Assembly: GCF_016925495.1 (NCBI RefSeq) | Contig: NZ_CP070491.1 | Coordinates: 868,001 to 932,000, forward strand | Direction: 5' to 3' | From: Methylococcus sp. EFPC2 | GTDB lineage: Bacteria; Pseudomonadota; Gammaproteobacteria; Methylococcales; Methylococcaceae | DNA: 64,000 nt | Part shown: positions 12,516-21,262 of the stretch, piece after piece | How the letters are laid out: the number at the start of each line of letters is the position of its first letter | Position numbering within the stretch: position 1 is the stretch's first letter | Program-made: the position numbers and the translations under genes | Notes under the pieces: generated by a model | What the model saw: the letters and a program-made list of their open reading frames with translations, nothing else | Databases searched by the model: none | Told to the model about the DNA's origin: nothing

Positions 12516-13046
12516 TTATTGTACCAAGACCCACTTGCCGCTGGCGTCCTGGCAAGCGCGCCGGGTTTCCCGGATGGTCTGTCCGCTGGATGAGGTGAAG
12601 ACTTCCTCCAGGTTGCGGCAATTCTGCCGGGTATACGGATCCACCGTCGCTTGGCCCAAGGGATTGACCGATACGACATTCCCGGTTTGCGGATTGCTCC
12701 ATTGCTGGGGCTGGTTGAATTCGCCCGACTGCATCAGGCCGCCGAGTTGTTGCAGGCGAAAATTCTGGTCCGCCGGGGCGACTTGCTGGCCGATCTGACC
12801 GTAAAGTACGCTGCGCGCCATGTTTTGTATGAAAGCGTCCATCACGCTGCTTTGAGTTCCGCCCAATCCGCTCACGGCGCTGTTGAGGACTGCGCCTACC
12901 GCCGCTTGCTGGGCCGCTTGCCCCACCGCCCCCAGTGACGGATTAGCCGCCACGCCGGGGTTGTATCCGCCACCGCCCGCGCAGCCGGCAAGCAGGACAA
13001 GTGCGGAAATGGCCGCGGTGGAGCTGGATCGGGTCAATTTACTCAT
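12516..13046 (-). CDS. Putative lipoprotein with a surface-antigen-like C-terminus
   Basis: A 176-residue predicted lipoprotein. The signal peptide ends in the lipobox LLAGC with the acylated Cys at residue 22, followed by a glycine run. A helical region with repeated alanine/glycine (about residues 30-60) and a C-terminal piece with PYTRQNCRNLEEVF and RRACQDASGKWVLV follow; the latter resembles the conserved end of Rickettsia-type 17-kDa surface antigens. Two cysteines there could pair. AGGA precedes the ATG by eight bases. The cellular role is unknown; it may share transcription with kdsD. Confidence 0.7.
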   Translation of the reverse strand: MSKLTRSSSTAAISALVLLAGCAGGGGYNPGVAANPSLGAVGQAAQQAAVGAVLNSAVSGLGGTQSSVMDAFIQNMARSVLYGQIGQQVAPADQNFRLQQLGGLMQSGEFNQPQQWSNPQTGNVVSVNPLGQATVDPYTRQNCRNLEEVFTSSSGQTIRETRRACQDASGKWVLVQ

Positions 13047-13198
13047 TAATCATGTTCCTGAATCATAAAGGGGATTTCATCCGGTTCGCCGCGCGTTTAT
13101 CCGCCATATGATAAACAACTGCCGACCGGAAGCGAATAATCCATTGTAACGGGCGTCGTCGTATCCTGTGCGCCTGTTAATCGAAGAGGAGTGAGATC

Positions 13199-13480
13199 AT
13201 GCGCAAGAGGGTACGCGTTTGGGTATCCGGTCGGGTTCAGGGCGTCTACTATCGGGGCTCGACTTGCCGCGAGGCAGACCGGCTGGGGCTGATGGGCTGG
13301 GTCAGAAACCTGGCCGATGGCCGGGTGGAACTCGTGGCGGAGGGCGAGGAGTCGGCGATCCAGGCCTTGTTGAACTGGTGCGCCGAGGGGCCGCCCATGG
13401 CGCGGGTCGACGAGATCAACGTGCTCGAGGAACCCATCAAGGGTGTCCTGATCGGCTTCCAGCAGATTCGTGGGGCCTAG
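13199..13480 (+). CDS. acyP: Acylphosphatase
   Basis: Small cytosolic enzyme of 93 residues hydrolysing carboxyl phosphates. The active-site motif VQGVYYR gives the phosphate-binding Arg19, and GWVRNLADG supplies the catalytic Asn37, both as in the family. GAGGAG lies seven bases upstream of the ATG. It converges with the DUF475 gene: the last codons overlap by four bases, so one CTAG sequence serves as stop codon on both strands. Confidence 0.95.
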   Translation: MRKRVRVWVSGRVQGVYYRGSTCREADRLGLMGWVRNLADGRVELVAEGEESAIQALLNWCAEGPPMARVDEINVLEEPIKGVLIGFQQIRGA

Positions 13481-14484
13481 TCGGCTCCACCAGCGGCCTG
13501 GCGGGCCCGCGCGCGGACCGACGACCATAGGGACAGCAGGATTAAGCCCAATCCTGTCAGTCCGGTGGCGATTTCCGGCACGTGCACCGATATGTCCACC
13601 AGCATCAGCACGGCGAGCGCGCCGATCGCGTAATGGGCGCCGTGCTCCAGATAGAGATATTCATCCAGCGTGCCCTTGCGCACCATGAAGACCGTCAGGC
13701 TGCGCACGAACATCGCGCCTATGGTAAGGCCCAGCAGGATGATGACCACATCGCGGGTGATGGCGAAGGCGCCGATCACGCCGTCGAACGAAAACGACAG
13801 ATCCAGCAGTTCCAGATAGAGAAATGAAACCAAGCCGGCCCGCTGAAGTTGAGGGCCGCCTTCGCTACCCTCGAACAGCGTCGCCACGCTTTTGACCAGC
13901 ACGAACAGGATGACGCCGGCGATGCCTGCGATCAGCATCGGCAATCTTTCGGCTTCCGGCAGGAAGCCCAGTGTGGCCAGCAGGGCGCTCAAGGCCAGAA
14001 CCACTTCTATGGACTCCAGCTTGCCCATGCTGGAGAGCCGTTTTTCCAGCCAGACCAGCCAATGCAGGGACTTGTGCTCCTGCACGAAGAACGAGAGGAA
14101 GACCAGCAGCAGATACATGCCGCCGAAGGCGGAAATCTGGGTATGGGCCGAATCGATGTGCCGGGCGTATTCCTCGGGCTGATGCAGGGCCATCAAGGTC
14201 ACGTCCTGCAGACTGTGGCCGGTGATCAGCGCGACGATCAACACCGGGAACAGGAAACGCACACCGAATACCGCGATGACCATGCCCCAGGTCAAGAAGC
14301 GCTGCTGCCATCGCGGAGACATTTTTTTCAACACGGTGGCATTGACCACCGCATTGTCGAACGACAGGCTGACTTCCATGATGCCGAGGATGGTCGCCAT
14401 CAGCAAGCCGGTGCTGCCTGACCAATAGTATGCCGCCGCCAGGCAAACGGCGGCGACGAGTAGGGCGGAAATGAAGTTACGCAT
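13477..14484 (-). CDS. DUF475 family integral membrane protein (TerC-like)
   Basis: A 335-residue inner-membrane protein with about nine hydrophobic segments. The motifs MEVSLSFDNAVVNATVL near the N-terminus and LDLSFSFDGVIGAFAIT near residue 235 are the paired acidic helices of DUF475, a relative of the TerC/Alx family, which has been linked to metal (manganese, tellurite) handling. The conserved aspartates of both SFD motifs are intact. Substrate is unknown. The 124-bp leader upstream lacks a convincing manganese riboswitch. It overlaps the acyP stop by four bases. Confidence 0.85.
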   Translation of the reverse strand: MRNFISALLVAAVCLAAAYYWSGSTGLLMATILGIMEVSLSFDNAVVNATVLKKMSPRWQQRFLTWGMVIAVFGVRFLFPVLIVALITGHSLQDVTLMALHQPEEYARHIDSAHTQISAFGGMYLLLVFLSFFVQEHKSLHWLVWLEKRLSSMGKLESIEVVLALSALLATLGFLPEAERLPMLIAGIAGVILFVLVKSVATLFEGSEGGPQLQRAGLVSFLYLELLDLSFSFDGVIGAFAITRDVVIILLGLTIGAMFVRSLTVFMVRKGTLDEYLYLEHGAHYAIGALAVLMLVDISVHVPEIATGLTGLGLILLSLWSSVRARARQAAGGAD

Positions 14485-14608
14485 TTATCTCGCTAGATTT
14501 AATGCCCCAGTAGCTGAGGAAGTCGCCCAGAGGTTCCGGGCGGGGGGCTGTTTTCGGCTATGCAGGCATTGAGGCCGGATCGAGGGCAATGCTCCGGAGC
14601 CCGGCGTA

Positions 14609-14920
14609 TCAGTGGCCTTCGGCCTCTTTACGGCGCAGCCTCTCTTCCATGGCGCGCAACTGCTCGGGCGTGGCTTCGGTTTGATATTTTTCCTTCCATG
14701 CAGCGTAAGGCATGCCGTAAACGATTTCCTGAGCGGCTGGGTAGTCGATATCCAGTCCCAACTCCTTGGCTTCGGCACTGTACCACTTTGCCAGGCAGTT
14801 GCGGCAAAAGTCGGCGAGTATCATCAGATCGATGTTTTGCACTTCGGTATGTGTTTGCAGGTGCTGCAAAAGCCGGCGAAATGCCGCCGCTTCGATTCGG
14901 GTTTGGATTTCGGAAGTCAT
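14609..14920 (-). CDS. DUF1244 family protein
   Basis: A 103-residue soluble protein with the family's central motif LADFCRNCLAKWY, whose two cysteines (CRNC) are conserved in DUF1244, then the segment ending YGMPYAAWKEKYQ and a charged helical tail. The family is common in Proteobacteria and has a helical structure but no agreed function. It is followed after 124 bp by the DUF475 gene on the same strand. Assignment is by motif recognition. Confidence 0.85.
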   Translation of the reverse strand: MTSEIQTRIEAAAFRRLLQHLQTHTEVQNIDLMILADFCRNCLAKWYSAEAKELGLDIDYPAAQEIVYGMPYAAWKEKYQTEATPEQLRAMEERLRRKEAEGH

Positions 14921-15041
14921 TTGGAAGCGTCATGATAAGGTGGGAAACCCGCAGGCGGGCCGGGTGTATACTCGCCGCCGTCAGAGCGGCTATTCTGTTA
15001 CATCCCCTGCCGGGCGGTAAAGTCGCGGCCGGCTTTATACC

Positions 15042-15371
15042 ATGGAAATACGCAAGACTCTCTTCGTTCACCATCCGACGCAGCCGGTTCGAGCGCCAGC
15101 CGTTTCGCGCCTTGCGGGCGGGCGGCAGGACACGTCCGCATCCCCCAGCGGGAAGCTCGAGGATGACGATCCCGATGACCGGCGGCACTCTGCGTTGAAG
15201 CGCCTGGAAGGTGGAACGAGTGTTCCGGACGATGCCCTCTCACGCGTGCCGACACGACTGGAGCGGGCTGCGAGCAGGGGACTGGAAGCCTACCGGGAGC
15301 AACTATTCCAGGCACGGGACGATGAACGCGCAAGGCTCAGCCGCATGCTGGGCATTGATTATTACGCTTGA
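15042..15371 (+). CDS. Hypothetical protein upstream of yciB
   Basis: A possible 109-residue protein that I do not recognise. The first 60 residues are polar and low in hydrophobics, as in disordered regions. The C-terminal part is a charged helix ending RLSRMLGIDYYA, a style of short conserved tail (LG-(I/V)-D-x-YA) often seen at the end of small gammaproteobacterial proteins, and this is the main reason to accept the frame. No clear ribosome-binding site precedes the ATG. It ends 34 bases before yciB. A different start is possible. Confidence 0.45.
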   Translation: MEIRKTLFVHHPTQPVRAPAVSRLAGGRQDTSASPSGKLEDDDPDDRRHSALKRLEGGTSVPDDALSRVPTRLERAASRGLEAYREQLFQARDDERARLSRMLGIDYYA

Positions 15372-15405
15372 GGCGCTGGCTACACCCCATCACGGTTCTA
15401 CTCAC

Positions 15406-15948
15406 ATGAAGATACTGTTCGACTTTTTCCCAATTCTGCTGTTTTTCATCGCTTACAAGTTCGTCGATATTTATGCGGCCACAGTGGTCGCCATCGTCGC
15501 CACGTTCGTGCAGGTGGGTATTTCGTGGTTCACCCGCCGCAAGGTCGAGGCCATGCATTTGCTCACCCTGGTCATCATTGTGGTGTTCGGTGGACTGACC
15601 CTGTATTTGCACGACGAGATGTTCATCAAATGGAAGCCGACGGTCATCAACTGGTTGTTCGGTGCCGTTTTCCTGGCCAGCCAGTGGCTGGGCGAGAAGA
15701 CCATGATCGAGCGCATGATGGGGGCGACCCTGGTTCTACCTCAGGCGATCTGGCGGCGGCTGAATCTGAGCTGGTCCAGCTTCTTTCTGCTGCTCGGCGT
15801 GGCCAATCTGCTGGTGGTCTACAGCTTCGACACCGAAACCTGGGTCAATTTCAAGCTGTTCGGCATGCTGGGTCTGACTTTCGCCTTCGTCGTCGTCCAA
15901 TCGCTTTACCTGTCCCGCCATCTGCCCGAACCCAAACCGGAGGAATAA
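15406..15948 (+). CDS. yciB: Inner-membrane septation-type protein YciB (IspZ/IspA family)
   Basis: A 180-residue protein with five predicted membrane helices. The opening [18 protein letters not shown] and the later [22 protein letters not shown] are diagnostic of YciB, associated in enterobacteria and Shigella with septation, envelope integrity and spreading. I place the start at 15406 because the frame extending to 15211 adds 65 residues unlike the family. It is the first gene of a tight operon: yciI starts five bases after its stop. Confidence 0.95.
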   Translation: MKILFDFFPILLFFIAYKFVDIYAATVVAIVATFVQVGISWFTRRKVEAMHLLTLVIIVVFGGLTLYLHDEMFIKWKPTVINWLFGAVFLASQWLGEKTMIERMMGATLVLPQAIWRRLNLSWSSFFLLLGVANLLVVYSFDTETWVNFKLFGMLGLTFAFVVVQSLYLSRHLPEPKPEE

Positions 15949-15952
15949 GGTC

Positions 15953-16255
15953 TTGATCTACGCCATCATCAGCGAGGATGTCGCAGGCAGCCTCGAATTA
16001 CGCAAACAGACTCGTCCCGCCCATCTGGAGCGGCTCCGGATATTACAAGACGAAGGGCGCCTGCTGCTGGCGGGGCCGCACCCCGCCGTCGATGCCGAGG
16101 ATCCGGGGCCGGCCGGTTTCACCGGCAGCCTTATCGTCGCCGAGTTTCCCAGCCTGGCCGACGCCGAGGCCTGGGCCGACGCCGATCCCTACCGTCAGGC
16201 CGGCGTGTATGCGCAGGTCACGGTCAAGCCCTTCCGTAAGGTGCTGCCGTCATGA
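15953..16255 (+). CDS. yciI: YciI family protein
   Basis: A 100-residue protein of the YCII superfamily, a dimeric ferredoxin-like fold. The start is TTG at 15953, chosen because GGAGGAATAAGG overlapping the end of yciB is an ideal ribosome site and because the product begins [11 protein letters not shown] as homologues do. The conserved His of PAHLERL and the Asp-Pro of [12 protein letters not shown] are present; these are the putative active-site residues of the family. Its physiological reaction is not known. It overlaps bolA by four bases. Confidence 0.9.
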   Translation: MIYAIISEDVAGSLELRKQTRPAHLERLRILQDEGRLLLAGPHPAVDAEDPGPAGFTGSLIVAEFPSLADAEAWADADPYRQAGVYAQVTVKPFRKVLPS

Positions 16256-16545
16256 ACCCGCGTGCCGAACGTATTTGCCAACTGATACAGGAGGCCCTGG
16301 CGCCGACTCATTTCGAGTTGTTCGACCACAGCGCCGCCCACGCCGGGCACTATGCCGCTAGGGAAAGCGGAGGCGGGCATTTTTATGCGACAATCGTCTC
16401 CGCCGCGTTCGCGGGAAAGTCGCCGGTCCAGCGTCACCAGTTGGTCTATCGGGCCTTGGGTGAAATGATGCAGTCGGACATCCACGCGCTTAGCATCAAG
16501 GCTTACACCCCCTCTGAATATCACACAAAGGAAGATCAGGAATGA
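16252..16545 (+). CDS. BolA family protein
   Basis: A 97-residue BolA-like protein. Members bind Fe-S clusters together with monothiol glutaredoxins or act in morphology and stress control. The pattern is [16 protein letters not shown] (the helix-loop carrying a conserved His), then [20 protein letters not shown], and the final [13 protein letters not shown], the canonical BolA ending. It overlaps yciI and ppiC by four bases (ATGA) on each side. Which BolA subgroup it belongs to cannot be decided by eye. Confidence 0.92.
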   Translation: MNPRAERICQLIQEALAPTHFELFDHSAAHAGHYAARESGGGHFYATIVSAAFAGKSPVQRHQLVYRALGEMMQSDIHALSIKAYTPSEYHTKEDQE

Positions 16546-17576
16546 AACAAAGTTCACTCATCGCGGCGGCGGTCGCCTCCGCTTTGTTGCTCGCAGGCTG
16601 CAATAATCAGGGCGGCGGCCAGTCTCAGACTCCGGGGGCCGGGTCGAAGCCCGCCGCTGTGCCCGCCGCGCCCAAGCCGGAAGACGTGGTGGCGACGGTC
16701 AACGGGACGCCGATTACCAAGGATGCCGTTGCGGTCATGAGCGCGGAAATCCAGCAGCGGCGCGGACCCAACGGGGCGCCGGAAGACAAGGTCATCGAGG
16801 AGTTGATTTCGCGCGAACTGTTGCGTCAGGAAGCCGTCACGCAAAAACTGGACGTCGACCCCTCCTATCTGGCCCGCATAGACGGTATGACCCGCATCCT
16901 GCTGTCGCAGATCGCGGCTGAGCACTTCATCAAGAACACGAGCGTGTCGGATGAAGAAGCCAAGAAGGAATACGAGAGCCGCATCGGGGCGATGAAGGCG
17001 ACCGAATACCGCGCCCGACACATCCTGGTCGACAACGAGGCCACCGCCAAGGACATCGTGGCCAAGCTGCAGAAAGGTGCGAAATTCGACGAACTGGCCA
17101 AGAAGCTGTCCAAGGACCCCGGCAGCAAGGAACACGGCGGTGAACTGGGCTGGTTCAGCCCGCAGCAGATGGTGCAGCCGTTTTCCGAGGCGGTGGGCAA
17201 GCTGAAAGACGGCGAAGTGACGCCCGCGCCGGTGCAGACCCAGTTCGGCTGGCATGTGATCCAGCGTGAAGAAGTGCGTGAGCAGCAGCCGCCCGCTTTC
17301 GATCAGGTTAAGGATCAGATCAAGAACCTGCTGCAGACTCAGAAATTGCAGCAGCACATCGCCGATATCAAGGGCGCCGCCAAGATCGAGCGTACGGCGA
17401 AGAAGGAAGAGGCTCCTGCAGCCCCGCCTGCTCCGGGTGCGGAGGACGCCTCGAAGCCGGCCGCTCCGGCAGGGCAAGCACCGGCTCCGGCCGAAACTCA
17501 GCCGAGCCTGGAAGCGGGCAAGCCGCAAGCGGAAAAACCCGCCGACAAGCCTGTAAGCAAGCCGGCTGCCAAATAA
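16542..17576 (+). CDS. Parvulin-type peptidyl-prolyl isomerase lipoprotein
   Basis: A 344-residue predicted lipoprotein: the signal peptide ends in LLLAGC with the acyl-Cys at residue 20. A SurA/PrsA-like helical N-domain (about residues 45-140) with PITKDAVAVMSAEI precedes a PpiC rotamase domain (about residues 143-248) with YRARHILVDNE, GGELGWFSPQQMVQPFSEAV and FGWHVIQREE. The tail from about residue 285 is a long Ala/Pro/Lys-rich extension, probably disordered and crossing the periplasm. It probably folds periplasmic proteins at the membrane. It is the last gene of the yciB operon. Confidence 0.9.
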   Translation: MKQSSLIAAAVASALLLAGCNNQGGGQSQTPGAGSKPAAVPAAPKPEDVVATVNGTPITKDAVAVMSAEIQQRRGPNGAPEDKVIEELISRELLRQEAVTQKLDVDPSYLARIDGMTRILLSQIAAEHFIKNTSVSDEEAKKEYESRIGAMKATEYRARHILVDNEATAKDIVAKLQKGAKFDELAKKLSKDPGSKEHGGELGWFSPQQMVQPFSEAVGKLKDGEVTPAPVQTQFGWHVIQREEVREQQPPAFDQVKDQIKNLLQTQKLQQHIADIKGAAKIERTAKKEEAPAAPPAPGAEDASKPAAPAGQAPAPAETQPSLEAGKPQAEKPADKPVSKPAAK

Positions 17577-17599
17577 AGGCGGGCAGCGACCGGATGTAG

Positions 17600-17630
17600 A
17601 TCGGGGGCCTCAGGGGCCCCCGATGTTTTT
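17600..17630 (+). terminator. Rho-independent terminator of the yciB-ppiC operon
   Basis: Ten-base arms ATCGGGGGCC and GGCCCCCGAT (17600-17609 with 17615-17624) and a G followed by five T. It lies 23 bases after the ppiC stop and before the convergent GGDEF gene. Confidence 0.85.
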
Positions 17631-17655
17631 CGGGATAGTGGAAGCGTCCGAGCTG

Positions 17656-18801
17656 CTAGCGGGTGCCCGCCGCGGTTTTGCGGGGCTCGGGCCTGAGTAG
17701 CCCAGCGGATACCACGCGATTTCTGCCGCGCCCTTTCGCCAGATAAAGCGCCCGGTCGGCCAGATCGATCAGCTTGGCGGCATAGGTCTTCTCATCGCCC
17801 GCCCATTGCGACGGCTCCATCGTGGCAACGCCGATGGACAGATGCACCGGTATGCGCCGGCCGTCCCGGGAGGTCAGGTCCGCCCTTTCGACATGCAGGC
17901 GTATGCGTTCGGCCACTTCCATGGCCTTGTCTTCCGAAGACACTTCCAGCAAGGCGATGAACTCCTCGCCGCCGTAGCGGGCCAACACGTCGTTGTTGCG
18001 CAGCAGCGAGCGTATGCCGCGGGCCACCTCGCCGAGCACCAAGTCTCCGGTTTGATGGCCGAAGGTGTCGTTGATGCGCTTGAAATGATCGATGTCTAGA
18101 AAAAGACAGGCGAGACAGGAGCCGCCGCGCAGAACCCGGTTGATTTCCTCGCCTATGCGTTGATCGAAAAAGCGTCGGTTGTTGACTCCGGTCAAGGGGT
18201 CGATCAGGCTGGTGCGCCGCAGCAGTTCAAAATTCAGCGTATTTTCGAGGCAGACGCTCAAAACGGCACTCAGGCGATCGAGAAAATCCGTGGCCATGCT
18301 CACCCCGAAGCGCGCGGGATTTTCGCTGGCCAGATTGAGACTGCCCAATAGGCGGCCTCTGCGATACAAGGGCAGCAGGGCGAAACTGGCATCGGGGTGC
18401 GTGGGCAGCCGCTTGAACAGGCTCCCGCAATGTTCGCGCCGGAAGGGGCCGAGATAGGGCCGCATCAGCCGGCCAAAGCTTTTTTCCAGCGCAGAAGCCG
18501 ACTCCAGCAACACCAACTCGGCGAGTTGATCCGGCGGCAGGCCGTCTTCCTCCAGAAACTTGCGCAGTTCTTTTTTGTCGTCCACCAACGCCAGGCTGAC
18601 GTGATCCAGTTCGAAGACCTGACGCGTGTCTTGCAGCGTTTGCTCGATCAGTTCGCGCAACGAGTTCAACGACAGCATGGTCATTTCCAGGGTCTGGAAA
18701 CGATGCAACTTGATGTCGTTTTGTCTGACGCAGTCGATGAGGTTATCCAGATGGCTCTGGAGTACGCGCAATTCCGTATTAAGTTCGTCCAAACAGTTCA
18801 T
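17656..18801 (-). CDS. Diguanylate cyclase with N-terminal DUF484/GAF-like sensor
   Basis: A 381-residue cytoplasmic protein with no membrane helix. Residues about 10-190 form a coiled coil followed by a GAF-like DUF484 domain (ASFALLPLYRRGRLLGSLNLAS). Residues about 198-365 are a GGDEF domain: DPLTGVNNRRFF, FLDIDHFKRINDTFGH, and the active loop GGEEF at 277-281. An inhibitory-site RxxD (Arg268-Asp271) lies exactly five residues before it, so product feedback is likely. It should make cyclic di-GMP. DUF484 more often stands alone or in xerC operons; here it is fused. The signal sensed is unknown. Confidence 0.92.
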   Translation of the reverse strand: MNCLDELNTELRVLQSHLDNLIDCVRQNDIKLHRFQTLEMTMLSLNSLRELIEQTLQDTRQVFELDHVSLALVDDKKELRKFLEEDGLPPDQLAELVLLESASALEKSFGRLMRPYLGPFRREHCGSLFKRLPTHPDASFALLPLYRRGRLLGSLNLASENPARFGVSMATDFLDRLSAVLSVCLENTLNFELLRRTSLIDPLTGVNNRRFFDQRIGEEINRVLRGGSCLACLFLDIDHFKRINDTFGHQTGDLVLGEVARGIRSLLRNNDVLARYGGEEFIALLEVSSEDKAMEVAERIRLHVERADLTSRDGRRIPVHLSIGVATMEPSQWAGDEKTYAAKLIDLADRALYLAKGRGRNRVVSAGLLRPEPRKTAAGTR

Positions 18802-18892
18802 TCCGGACCGGGTGGGGATGTAAGCCCGAAAATACTAGCACAGGCCCTGCATGTCGCCATGGACGGCGCGGTGAAAAACATGTGGCAACGGA

Positions 18893-19627
18893 TCAGGGGC
18901 GGGCCGCGGTGAGGATGTAGTTGATGCCCATATAGCGGCTGAAATGAAACTTGAGGCCCCACGGGTGTACGCCGACACCGGTGCGATCGATGACTTTAAG
19001 GCCGGATTGTTCCAGAATGTTTTCCAGTTCCACGGGCTTGGGAAAGCGCCCCCATTGATGGGTGCCGCGCGGCAGCCAGCGCAGCACGTATTCGGCCATG
19101 ACGATGGCGCCCAGCCAGGACGCGAGAGTGCGATTGAGGGTCGCGACGAAGATGAGACCGCCCGGCTTGACCAGACGTAGGCAGGCGCTCATGAACACGT
19201 CCAGTTCCGCCACATGTTCCACCACCTCCATGTTCAATACGGCGTCGTATGAGTCGCCGCGGCCGGCGAGGATTTCCGCGCTGGCGGTTTCATAGTGGAT
19301 GGGCAGCCCACTCAATTCGGCATGCAGGCGCGCGACGTGTATGTTTTTCTCCACCACGTCCACTCCGTGGACGTCGGCGCCCAGGCGTGCCACCGCCTCG
19401 CTGAGTATGCCCCCGCCGCAGCCGATGTCCAGGATGCGCAAACCGTGCAGTGGGGCGTCCCGCCCCGCATCGCCGCCGAAATGTTCGATCAGGCGGTCGC
19501 GTATGTAGGCGGTGCGCAACGCGTTCATCCGGTGCAGGGGCCAGAACGGGCCTTCGGCCTGCCACCAAAGCGAGGATAATCTTTCGTAAAACGCGACTTC
19601 GGCGGGGTCTATGCTGCTGGGTGTCAT
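18893..19627 (-). CDS. ubiG: Ubiquinone biosynthesis O-methyltransferase
   Basis: SAM-dependent enzyme that carries out the two O-methylation steps of ubiquinone synthesis. The SAM-binding motif LDIGCGGGILSEAVARLGA is intact, followed by VHGVDV. NMEVVEHV is the family's catalytic-region motif, and TLNRTLASWLGAIVMAEYVL with LPRGTHQW is typical of UbiG rather than other methyltransferases. I choose the ATG at 19627 (MTPSSIDPAEVAFYERLSSLWW, 244 residues); a start at 19645 adds six residues. An acidic helix near the end may contact the membrane, as in E. coli. Confidence 0.93.
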   Translation of the reverse strand: MTPSSIDPAEVAFYERLSSLWWQAEGPFWPLHRMNALRTAYIRDRLIEHFGGDAGRDAPLHGLRILDIGCGGGILSEAVARLGADVHGVDVVEKNIHVARLHAELSGLPIHYETASAEILAGRGDSYDAVLNMEVVEHVAELDVFMSACLRLVKPGGLIFVATLNRTLASWLGAIVMAEYVLRWLPRGTHQWGRFPKPVELENILEQSGLKVIDRTGVGVHPWGLKFHFSRYMGINYILTAARP

Positions 19628-19704
19628 GAGGGGCGGGTATACCAAACTGTCGGGCAGCCGAGTTTACGACCGCGATGTGAAAAGGCAATCCGCGCGGCTG
19701 CCGT

Positions 19705-21120
19705 TCAGCATTCCGGCACGTTCACCGGTATGTGGATAGCGAGGCCGCCTTCGGCGGTTTCCTTGTAGCGGCTGTTCATGTCCTGCGCGGTTTCCCACAT
19801 GGTCTTGATGACGGCGTCGAGGCTGACCTTGGCGTCGGCCGGGTCGCTATCCAGGGCGATGGATGCGGCGGTGATGGCCTTGACCGCGCCCATGGTATTG
19901 CGCTCGATGCAGGGGATTTGCACCAGTCCGCCAACCGGATCGCAGGTCAGGCCGAGATGGTGCTCCATGGCGATCTCCGCAGCCTGCAACACCTGCTCCG
20001 GCGTTCCGCCCGAGACTTCCGCCAGACCGGCCGCAGCCATCGCGGACGACACGCCGATCTCCGCCTGGCAGCCGCCCATGGCGGCGGAGATGGTGGCGTT
20101 TTTCTTGAATAGCGTGCCGATCTCGCCGGCCGTCAGTATGAAGCGGACCACCTTGTCCTCGTCGAAACCGTCGACGAAGCACCAGGCATACATCAGCACT
20201 GCCGGTATCACCCCGGCCGCGCCGTTGGTGGGCGCCGTGACGATGCGGCCGAAAGACGCGTTCTCCTCGTTGACCGCCAGGGCGAAACACACCACCCAGC
20301 GGTCGACGCTGGAGAAATCACGCGGTTGTCGCCGCAGCAATTCGACCCATTCCGCCACCGTGGAGTAGCTCGCCCCGTGCAGCAGCTTCCGATGGATCTC
20401 CGCAGCTCGACGGCGAACCTGCAAGCCGCCCGGCAAGTAACCGTCCCGGTGCACGCCGCGGTAGATGCAGTTCTGGATTTCCCGCCACAGCGCCAGCGCC
20501 AGCGCTTCGATTTCCTCCCGACTGCGCCAGGCTTGCTCGTTCAGATAGGTCAAATCGGAAACGGACAAACCCAGCGCCTTGCAATTGCGTAGCAAGTCTT
20601 GACCCGAGTGGCAGGGGTAAGGCGTCACGATGCGAGGCGCTTGAATGGTCGATGCATCGTCGTCGCCGGCCACGAAGCCACCGCCCAGGGAATAGTAGAT
20701 ACGTTCGATGATATCGCCGTTCTTGAGAGCCGCGCAAAAACTCATGCCGTTGGCGTGCCGCGGCAGGGTGGTGGAAGTTTCGAACACCAGATCGCGCTCG
20801 TAGTCGAACGGCATGTTCCGCCTGCCGCCCAAGGGGAGCGACAGGCCCGATTTGATCGCCGCGACCTTGGCGGGGATGGTCGCGGTGTCCACCCGCGTGT
20901 AGTCCTCACCCGAGAGGCCCATCAAAATGGCCACATCGGTACCATGGCCCAGACCGGTCTTGGCCAGCGAGCCGTACAGCCTGATGGTGAGCGATTCGAT
21001 TCGGTCCAAATCGCCCAATTCCGTCAAAAACAAGGCTGCCGCCCGCCACGGACCCATAGTGTGGGAGCTGGAAGGGCCGATGCCGACCTTGATGATCTCG
21101 AACGCACTGATGGAGTCCAT
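19705..21120 (-). CDS. sdaA: L-serine ammonia-lyase (L-serine dehydratase), iron-sulfur type
   Basis: Deaminates L-serine to pyruvate and ammonia using a 4Fe-4S cluster. The start at 21120 gives 471 residues beginning [24 protein letters not shown], the conserved opening of the single-chain enzyme; the frame upstream to 21240 is not family-like. Cluster-ligand cysteines are visible in [17 protein letters not shown] and QIPCIERN. In a serine-forming C1 metabolism this enzyme would feed pyruvate, but that link is inference. The end lies 142 bp before the gnd stop on the same strand. Confidence 0.95.
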   Translation of the reverse strand: MDSISAFEIIKVGIGPSSSHTMGPWRAAALFLTELGDLDRIESLTIRLYGSLAKTGLGHGTDVAILMGLSGEDYTRVDTATIPAKVAAIKSGLSLPLGGRRNMPFDYERDLVFETSTTLPRHANGMSFCAALKNGDIIERIYYSLGGGFVAGDDDASTIQAPRIVTPYPCHSGQDLLRNCKALGLSVSDLTYLNEQAWRSREEIEALALALWREIQNCIYRGVHRDGYLPGGLQVRRRAAEIHRKLLHGASYSTVAEWVELLRRQPRDFSSVDRWVVCFALAVNEENASFGRIVTAPTNGAAGVIPAVLMYAWCFVDGFDEDKVVRFILTAGEIGTLFKKNATISAAMGGCQAEIGVSSAMAAAGLAEVSGGTPEQVLQAAEIAMEHHLGLTCDPVGGLVQIPCIERNTMGAVKAITAASIALDSDPADAKVSLDAVIKTMWETAQDMNSRYKETAEGGLAIHIPVNVPEC

Positions 21121-21262
21121 GAGTCGTTGCTTTATTGGCGAATGGCTCAGCCGTCGGAGGAGCTTGTCGGGATCATCACCCCGACAGCCCAGGTTCGCCC
21201 TTGCGGCGGGTGCCTGCGGAACACCAGGGCCATGGGACACCGTCCGAATTCAACGTCGTGCC

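Noticed and set aside
14485-14608. Possible manganese (yybP-ykoY) riboswitch before the DUF475 gene
   Set aside because: A short resemblance to the motif occurs only on the wrong strand, and the paired core helices are not present.
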